Positions 7,676 to 11,732 of a DNA stretch of 13,655 nucleotides are shown here, piece by piece. Below the pieces are notes generated by a model. That model did no database searches, was not told where the DNA came from, and was given only the letters and a program-made list of their open reading frames with translations. Origin of the DNA: Prevotella sp. UBA7764 (GTDB lineage: Bacteria; Bacteroidota; Bacteroidia; Bacteroidales; Bacteroidaceae); assembly GCA_002481295.1 (NCBI GenBank), contig DLDU01000007.1, forward strand, positions 67,285 through 80,939, given 5' to 3'. Within the stretch, counting starts at the first letter, position 1. Every line of letters starts with the position of its first letter. The translations under genes were made by a program, and so were the position numbers.

Positions 7676-7777
7676 CAAAAAAACAAACTTATTTCTGAAT
7701 GAAGACAGAGTAACATAGAAACACAAACTTATTTCTGAAAGAAGACAGGGCAACAAAGGAACACGGATTTATTTATC
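7663..7777 (+). repeat. Three direct repeats from the GNAT gene end
   Basis: Copies begin at 7663, 7701 and 7741 with unit lengths of 38, 40 and about 37 bases. Each opens with GAAGACAGRGYAACA and runs to an ATTTCTGAA-like end. Copies 1 and 2 differ by one 2-base insertion and a few substitutions; copy 3 has diverged more, mainly in its second half. Copy 1 includes the GNAT stop codon, so the array looks like tandem duplication of the gene's 3' end. Copy 3 supplies the left arm of the hairpin at 7744-7795. Confidence 0.85.
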
Positions 7778-7795
7778 TTCCTTTGTTGCTCTGTC
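7744..7795. terminator. Long hairpin between converging GNAT and dinB genes
   Basis: An 18-bp inverted repeat (7744-7761 against 7778-7795, right arm TTCCTTTGTTGCTCTGTC) with one imperfect G/T position, extendable by one A-T pair, around a 16-base AT-rich loop. It ends 5 bases before the dinB stop codon. No strong T-run follows on the + side, so it is a less classical terminator, but its place between converging genes supports that role in both directions. Confidence 0.65.
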
Positions 7796-7800
7796 TCTTA

Positions 7801-8898
7801 TTAAAAGTCTATATCGAGCTCTATCCACCGGTCTTTCTCACGATATTCGCCCGCATGGGGATTGACGACTGCAAGACCGATCAGGCGGATTGGACGATTG
7901 GCATCGTAGTCCACACGGCTCATCAGTTTCTTGGCTAACGGCAGGATGTCGTCTTTGGTACGCAAGACTTTCGCCTGCGTGATGCTGCGTGAAATAGTGG
8001 TAAAGTCGCCGTACTTTACTTTCAGCGTCAGCGTGTGTCCTCTGAATTGAGACGATTGCAGCCGCTCGACAAGCTCCAACGTCACATGGTACAATTCGAT
8101 GATCACCGCAGACTTCAGACAAATGTCTTGTGAGAACGTGTGCTCACAGCCCACTGACTTACGGATGCGCTCTGAGACTACTGGCCGTTCGTCAATGCCA
8201 CGGGCGAAATCATAGAAAGCCCGTCCCGCCTTACCAAAAGTATGAAGAAGATAACCCAATGAAATGCTACGTAGCTGCGCACCATTATAGATACCCAGAC
8301 TGTGCATGCGCTCGGCCGTTTTGCTGCCCACGCCCCAAAAATCCTCAACGGGAAGCGTGGCTATGAAGTCCAGTGCCCGGTCGGGATGGATGACAAAGAG
8401 TCCGTCGGGCTTACGATAGTCCGACGCTATCTTAGCCAGGAACTTATTGTATGACACACCAGCCGAGGCCGTCAGTCCCGTTTCCTCATGGATACGCTGC
8501 TTGATTTCCTTGGCGATGTTCACTGCCAAGTCCATGTCCTTTTTATTATGTGTGACATCAAGGAAAGCCTCATCAAGCGAGATAGGCTCAACCAAGTCGG
8601 TGTAATCGTGAAAGATGCGATGAATAGATGCCGAGACCTCGCGGTAGACCTCATAGCGTCCCGGAGCAATGATGAGATCGGGACACTGACGCTTGGCCAC
8701 CTGGATAGACATTGCGGAGTGTACGCCATATTTGCGTGCCTCATAGCTCGCCGTGGCCACCACACCTCTTGTACTGTCATGCCCGACAGCCAGCGGCTTG
8801 CCACGCCACTCCGGATGGTCTCTTTGCTCCACGCTGGCAAAGAAGGCATCCATGTCGACATGGATGATCTTTCGTAGATTTAGTTCATTGCTCATCAT
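7801..8898 (-). CDS. dinB: DNA polymerase IV (Y-family)
   Basis: A 365-residue error-prone polymerase for synthesis past DNA lesions. The palm motifs are intact: D15 in IIHVDMDAFF, D109 and E110 in PISLDEAFLD. F20 is the expected steric-gate residue. A helix-hairpin-helix region (FWGVGSKTAERMHSLGI) and a little-finger domain follow. The C-terminal IELDIDF may be a clamp-binding tail, weakly like the usual QL-x-L form. A start 27 bases further upstream is open, but a complete promoter (TTTG, 20 bases, TATCTTTG) lies between it and the paired ATGs at 8898 and 8895, which rules that start out. The box ends four bases before ATG 8898, so the mRNA is probably leaderless. Either of the two ATGs could be used. 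Confidence 0.95.
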   Translation of the reverse strand: MMSNELNLRKIIHVDMDAFFASVEQRDHPEWRGKPLAVGHDSTRGVVATASYEARKYGVHSAMSIQVAKRQCPDLIIAPGRYEVYREVSASIHRIFHDYTDLVEPISLDEAFLDVTHNKKDMDLAVNIAKEIKQRIHEETGLTASAGVSYNKFLAKIASDYRKPDGLFVIHPDRALDFIATLPVEDFWGVGSKTAERMHSLGIYNGAQLRSISLGYLLHTFGKAGRAFYDFARGIDERPVVSERIRKSVGCEHTFSQDICLKSAVIIELYHVTLELVERLQSSQFRGHTLTLKVKYGDFTTISRSITQAKVLRTKDDILPLAKKLMSRVDYDANRPIRLIGLAVVNPHAGEYREKDRWIELDIDF

Positions 8899-8902
8899 CA
8901 GA

Positions 8903-8934
8903 CAAAGATAGCACCTTTTCCGCACATCAGCAAA
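8903..8934 (-). promoter_or_regulatory. Full -33/-7 promoter for dinB
   Basis: On the minus strand TTTG (8934-8931), a 20-base spacer, then TATCTTTG (8910-8903), followed by TCTG and the ATG at 8898. Both elements and the spacing match the Bacteroidetes consensus. Transcription would begin at or within a few bases of the start codon. No SOS-type operator is recognisable. Confidence 0.8.
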
Positions 8935-9070
8935 CGAATTGATGCTTTTAACCTATCAACCTTTCTTCTGCCTTTTTCTCTACGTCTGTTTTCTAATACC
9001 ATTTATTCCTTTTCCCTTACTTGTCATTCCATGTTATCACATCTGTAACAGTATTGCAATAAGTAATATC

Positions 9071-9078
9071 TACCTTTG
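9071..9078 (+). promoter_or_regulatory. -7 promoter box for the receptor remnant
   Basis: TACCTTTG, a TAnnTTTG match, 32 bases before the ATG of the broken TonB-dependent receptor. A TTG lies only 14 bases upstream, so no proper -33 element is seen. It suggests the remnant may still be transcribed. Confidence 0.5.
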
Positions 9079-9110
9079 CAGTCGAATATAATTCTCATCT
9101 CCATTCAAGT

Positions 9111-9380
9111 ATGAAAAAACTTATTCTGACGGCGGCGTTGAGTGCTTCCTTCCTCCCCGCTTGTCTGGCCGGTCCCATTGATGGCGTGGTCAAAGACAAG
9201 AAGACGGGCGAGACACTCATCGGCTCCGTAGTCCAGGTAAAAGGTAGACAGGATAACATGACGACCACTGGCCTGGACGGAACCTTCACGTTGAAGGACC
9301 TGCCCGACCAGGGTGCCGTCACCATTATTGTCAACTACATCGGTTACAAACCTAAGCGCCAACGTCTCCTTATTATATAA
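9111..9380 (+). pseudogene. N-terminal fragment of a TonB-dependent receptor
   Basis: An 89-codon frame starting MKKLILTAALSASFLPACLAG, which fits a signal peptide. It continues as the start of a CarboxypepD_reg-like domain (GVVKDKKTGETLIGSVVQVK, then GLDGTFTLKDLP, then VNYIGYKPK). In Bacteroidetes this domain precedes the TonB plug in outer-membrane receptors of about 800-1000 residues. Here it stops after about 80 native residues: the following bases belong to the C-terminal end of a receptor in another frame, and translation ends in a few foreign codons (RLLII, stop at 9380). The join lies near 9345-9365. The whole plug and most of the barrel are missing, so no working receptor can be made. 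A secreted 70-residue domain could still be produced. Confidence 0.8.
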
Positions 9381-9699
9381 GGATACCAACCACGGTTGGA
9401 ATGGTCAGCTCGCTGCTTCCTACACAGGCACGCGCCTTGTACTTGTCTCGCCCTACCTCGACTCTGACGAATGGGAACGTCACTTCTTCACCCTCGACCT
9501 CAGCGGTGAGAAGCGTTTCAAGAACGGTCTGGCCATCTTCCTTAAAGCCAACAACCTGCTCAACGCCAAACGAGAGCGCTACTTGAAGACTACCAATGAG
9601 TTCAATAGTGGCATTCCCGGCCAGCCTTCTGACCGCACCCTTGTGGGCAGCTACCGCTATGGCCGCACATTTCTTGTGGGCGTAAGGGTCAGCTTATAG
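9358..9699 (+). pseudogene. C-terminal barrel fragment of a TonB-dependent receptor
   Basis: About 110 codons in a different frame from the fragment before it, ending at TAG 9699. The residues NVSLLYKDTNHGWNGQ, LDLSGEKRF, FLKANNLLNAKRERY and GRTFLVGVRVSL are the last barrel strands of a Bacteroidetes TonB-dependent receptor. The final strand normally ends in an aromatic residue; here it ends in leucine. It has no start codon of its own that makes sense. With the N-terminal fragment just upstream it is most simply one receptor gene that lost about 2 kb or more internally, with a frame change at the join. The heptamer array begins at the base after its stop. Confidence 0.8.
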
Positions 9700-9811
9700 T
9701 TAGAAGTTAGAAATTAGGAGTTAGGAGTTAAGTTATCCACTATACATTATACACTATACATTATACACTATACACTATACATTATACATTATACACTATA
9801 CATTATACATT
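9700..9811 (+). repeat. Sixteen-unit heptamer array
   Basis: This 112-base stretch divides exactly into sixteen 7-base units with no gaps. Four are TTAGRAR-type (9700-9727), then TTAAGTT and ATCCACT, then ten perfect ATACAYT units (9742-9811), Y being T, C, T, C, C, T, T, C, T, T. It begins at the base after the receptor remnant's stop and ends directly against the ATG of the phosphoesterase remnant. The ATACAYT part has no stop codon in any forward frame. Short tandem repeats of this kind change length by replication slippage. Confidence 0.92.
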
Positions 9812-10102
9812 ATGATGAAATATTTGCTTTCCGTGCTCCACCGTCACAGCAACGTTGCCGTCTACGGCTGCGGTCACATCCACAACTTCCAATACATCAA
9901 AAAAACGGGCGATCCCATTGTCTATTGGGTGAACTCCGCCGCCGCGCTCTCCCGTAAGGTGAGTGCCACCGACGGCACACAGTGGTGCGATCCCTCTACA
10001 GGCTTCACCATCATCAGCGCCGACAAACAGCAGCTGACACTCTCAGCCATCAACAAAGACGGCAAGATCCTCTATCAGCTGCCTATCAAGAAGACGAGGT
10101 AG
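9812..10102 (+). pseudogene. C-terminal fragment of a calcineurin-like phosphoesterase
   Basis: A 96-codon frame. Its YGCGHIHNFQYI (residues 18-29) is the last metal-binding motif (GHxH) of calcineurin-like phosphoesterases, near the acid phosphatase/purple acid phosphatase branch. WVNSAAALSRKV and DPSTGFTIIS match the usual end of such enzymes. Intact relatives are about 300 residues or more, so the earlier motifs (DxH, GDxxD, GNHD) and most ligands are absent and the piece cannot be catalytic. The ATG directly abuts the heptamer array, which occupies the place of the missing 5' part. It lies 112 bases after the receptor remnant in the same direction, suggesting both come from one decayed operon. 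Confidence 0.75.
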
Positions 10103-10110
10103 TCTGCAAA

Positions 10111-10160
10111 GCTATAACCGTGGGGAATGTCAAAATTAACCTATTCCCCGCCGTTATAAC
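10111..10160. terminator. Hairpin after the phosphoesterase remnant
   Basis: Arms GCTATAACCGTGGGGAAT (10111-10128) and ATTCCCCGCCGTTATAAC (10143-10160) pair over 18 positions with two mismatches and one G-U, around a 14-base loop. It starts 9 bases after the remnant's stop. No T-run follows on the + side. It may be a terminator of the decayed operon or a mobile palindrome; the sequence alone does not decide. Confidence 0.5.
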
Positions 10161-10232
10161 ATAAATTGCCTACAGAACGGCAAACATCGTTAAACTATCG
10201 CTACTAACGACTACATATAGCCACGAAAGTCC

Positions 10233-10240
10233 TATCTTTG
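10233..10240 (+). promoter_or_regulatory. -7 promoter box for the four-cysteine protein
   Basis: TATCTTTG followed by CATTGC. It predicts a leader of about 70 bases before the small gene, long for this window. No -33 element is evident at the usual spacing. Confidence 0.55.
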
Positions 10241-10318
10241 CATTGCATTCTACAAGGAAAACCTCTGGTCAACCCTCATTAGTGATGCAAAGACAACCTC
10301 TAACAGAAAGGAATGAAC

Positions 10319-10591
10319 ATGAAAATGAACATCAGAATCAACAAGGACATCAAGAGCTACATCCATGACCTTACCGAACTCGTTTGGGCTTATATCCGCC
10401 ATCGTGCCTCCTATCCCGCCAATGCTTTACTCGCCGTGCAGCGCGAACTGGCCTGCAACGTTTTCGACAGTCCCGACAACTGCCGCGGCTGTGACTTCTA
10501 CGCTCCCGAGATGCTGCTCACCTGTAACGCCAAAGGCGCCACAGTGCCCAACCGCAGTGTCATCAAGAGCATAGCGAAGAGATACTATTAA
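10319..10591 (+). CDS. Small four-cysteine protein of unknown function
   Basis: A 90-residue basic protein that I do not recognise. Three ATGs occur in a row in frame (10313, 10319, 10325). The AGGA at 10309-10312 touches the first and is 6 bases before the second, so 10319 is preferred. There is no signal peptide or membrane segment. The N-terminal half is probably helical (IKSYIHDLTELVWAYIRHR, residues 11-29). The second half holds C46, C55, C58 and C69, including CRGC, a spacing that could bind a metal ion, followed by a basic tail ending KRYY. It has its own TATCTTTG promoter and stands alone, with a 17-base gap to the converging HAD gene and no terminator between. Codon use looks ordinary and the Shine-Dalgarno signal supports a real gene. 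Confidence 0.65.
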   Translation: MKMNIRINKDIKSYIHDLTELVWAYIRHRASYPANALLAVQRELACNVFDSPDNCRGCDFYAPEMLLTCNAKGATVPNRSVIKSIAKRYY

Positions 10592-10608
10592 GACCAAGGA
10601 GCGAGTGA

Positions 10609-11223
10609 CTACGCTTCCACCCCTAACGACTTCTTTACTTCACGGATGGTCTTTTCAGGATGCTCTCGATCAAAGCGGATGCCCTGCATCCCTACCAGAC
10701 GGCAGCCTTCTATGTTCTCTTCCTTATCGTCGAGAAACAGACATGTATCTGCCTTGAGGTGGAATTTATCAAGGAAAGCCCGGTAGATGGCTGGATCAGG
10801 TTTGAGCAGATGCACATCCTTGGACACCAACTCGTCGGTGATAAGCTCAAAGACACTATATCTCTCTTTCACCTCACTCAGCTTGCTCGACCAGTTGCTC
10901 AGTCCATAAACGTGGAAGTCACGATCTTTCAAGAGTTGGATGAGGTCGCGGATACCGGGTGTCTCCACGGTGAAGACATCGGTGTAGTGACCGGCAAAAT
11001 AGCTGAGCGCATCGGCATATTCTGGCCATCGCTCCTGCTGCTGACGGATATAATGGTCGAAAGAATGCAATTCCCGGTCCATGGCCGCGCCCACCTCTTC
11101 CGGCAGCACGTGGTCCATGAACCACTGTCCTCGTTCCCGACTTCCCAACAACTTGCCGAAGAAAGCCACAAAGTCGTACTGCACCAGCACGCCACCATAG
11201 TCAAAAACGATGTTCTCTATCAT
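10609..11223 (-). CDS. HAD-family phosphatase, YihX-like
   Basis: A 204-residue cytoplasmic hydrolase of the haloacid dehalogenase superfamily. Motif I is FDYGGVL with nucleophile D8; the usual second aspartate two residues later is G10, as in the YihX group (FDxG). Motif II is GLSNWS (S109), motif III is K141 in LLKPDPAIY, and motif IV is LFLDDKEENI (D165, D166). A helical cap lies at about 15-80. E. coli YihX removes phosphate from alpha-D-glucose 1-phosphate; whether this protein shares that substrate cannot be told. A full promoter (TTTG, 19 bases, TATCTTTG) lies 20 bases upstream, giving a short leader. It converges on the four-cysteine gene and diverges from the membrane-protein pair. 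Confidence 0.88.
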   Translation of the reverse strand: MIENIVFDYGGVLVQYDFVAFFGKLLGSRERGQWFMDHVLPEEVGAAMDRELHSFDHYIRQQQERWPEYADALSYFAGHYTDVFTVETPGIRDLIQLLKDRDFHVYGLSNWSSKLSEVKERYSVFELITDELVSKDVHLLKPDPAIYRAFLDKFHLKADTCLFLDDKEENIEGCRLVGMQGIRFDREHPEKTIREVKKSLGVEA

Positions 11224-11243
11224 TGCTTTAGCTTATTTTTCCA

Positions 11244-11274
11244 CAAAGATAGCGAAAAATATCCAAACGGCAAA
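11244..11274 (-). promoter_or_regulatory. Full -33/-7 promoter for the HAD gene
   Basis: Minus strand TTTG (11274-11271), a 19-base spacer, and TATCTTTG (11251-11244), 20 bases before the HAD start codon. Both elements and the spacing match the Bacteroidetes consensus. Confidence 0.8.
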
Positions 11275-11288
11275 TAATCTCTTCAATA

Positions 11289-11320
11289 GTTGCGCGTTTG
11301 GATAAAAAGTCTTATCTTTG
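11289..11320 (+). promoter_or_regulatory. -33/-7 promoter for the small membrane-protein pair
   Basis: GTTG (11289-11292), a 20-base spacer, then TATCTTTG (11313-11320), followed by CGGT and ATG at 11325. The -33 part is imperfect but well placed. It makes a leaderless mRNA likely and excludes the open TTG start at 11298, which would lie upstream of the -7 box. Confidence 0.75.
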
Positions 11321-11324
11321 CGGT

Positions 11325-11549
11325 ATGACATTGAAAGAAGACAGAGAACGGGAGAAGAGCAGACGGGAGGCACTTGGCAAATTCCTCTACAATCTGGCTC
11401 AGACCTGCTTCACAGCGATGGTTGTGGGAGCAGTAGTGACGTACTTCATGGCTAATGTCAAAACATCAACTTTCCTCAGTTTGTTTATCGTTGGATTAGT
11501 TACTACAATAGCAATAGCTTACGTGGCAAATTATATATTAAAGAAATAA
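11325..11549 (+). CDS. Small two-helix membrane protein
   Basis: A 74-residue protein without recognised function. A charged N-terminal part (LKEDREREKSRREALGKF) is followed by two hydrophobic segments, about residues 26-42 (CFTAMVVGAVVTYFM) and 49-70 (LSLFIVGLVTTIAIAY), ending in KK. Positive charge before the first helix suggests that both ends face the cytoplasm. The ATG at 11325 is four bases after the promoter box. A second tiny membrane protein starts 4 bases after the stop at 11549, so the two are a translationally linked pair. Similar short membrane proteins are common in Bacteroidetes, but I cannot name the family with confidence. Confidence 0.75.
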   Translation: MTLKEDREREKSRREALGKFLYNLAQTCFTAMVVGAVVTYFMANVKTSTFLSLFIVGLVTTIAIAYVANYILKK

Positions 11550-11553
11550 AACT

Positions 11554-11676
11554 ATGATACAAGGACTTGACGGACTTATTATCGTATTGGGAGGAACTGG
11601 TATCGTTGCCATTCTCTTCGCCATTTGGCTTCACACAAAGAGTGGAGAGAAATGGCTAAAGTCACTTGACGACTAA
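11554..11676 (+). CDS. 40-residue single-helix membrane protein
   Basis: A tiny frame, MIQGLDGLIIVLGGTGIVAI and onward, ending KSLDD before TAA at 11676. Residues about 8-26 form one glycine-rich hydrophobic helix. The C-terminal part is charged (HTKSGEKWLKSLDD). It starts 4 bases after the 74-residue gene's stop and the perfect palindrome follows its own stop by 7 bases. The tight spacing, sensible membrane-protein composition and terminator placement argue that it is real despite its size. Function is unknown; it may act with the protein before it. Confidence 0.6.
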   Translation: MIQGLDGLIIVLGGTGIVAILFAIWLHTKSGEKWLKSLDD

Positions 11677-11683
11677 ACAAACG

Positions 11684-11732
11684 GCCTCACCCCCCGCCCC
11701 CTCTCCCTTGGAGAGGGGGCGGGGGGTGAGGC
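11684..11732. terminator. Perfect 23-bp GC-rich palindrome
   Basis: Two 23-base arms pair without any mismatch around a 3-base CTT loop; the outer bases are GCCTCAC and GTGAGGC and the inner core is CCCCCTCTCC / GGAGAGGGGG. It lies 7 bases after the 40-residue gene's stop and touches the stop codon of the converging TonB receptor. No T-run follows, so it is not a textbook intrinsic terminator, but such a stem would stop or stabilise both transcripts. It resembles the GC-rich palindromes dispersed in many Bacteroidetes genomes, and a related stretch (CCCTCTCCCT) occurs at 13635-13644. Confidence 0.75.

Noticed and set aside
8899..8925. Longer start for dinB
   Set aside because: That ATG lies upstream of the -7 box, inside the promoter spacer, so it would not be on the transcript.
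9700..9811. CRISPR array
   Set aside because: The repeats are 7-base units directly joined with no unique spacers, and no cas gene is present.
10107..10114. TAGCTTTG on the minus strand after the phosphoesterase remnant
   Set aside because: A consensus match pointing into the remnant with no minus-strand gene ahead of it; best treated as chance or decay.
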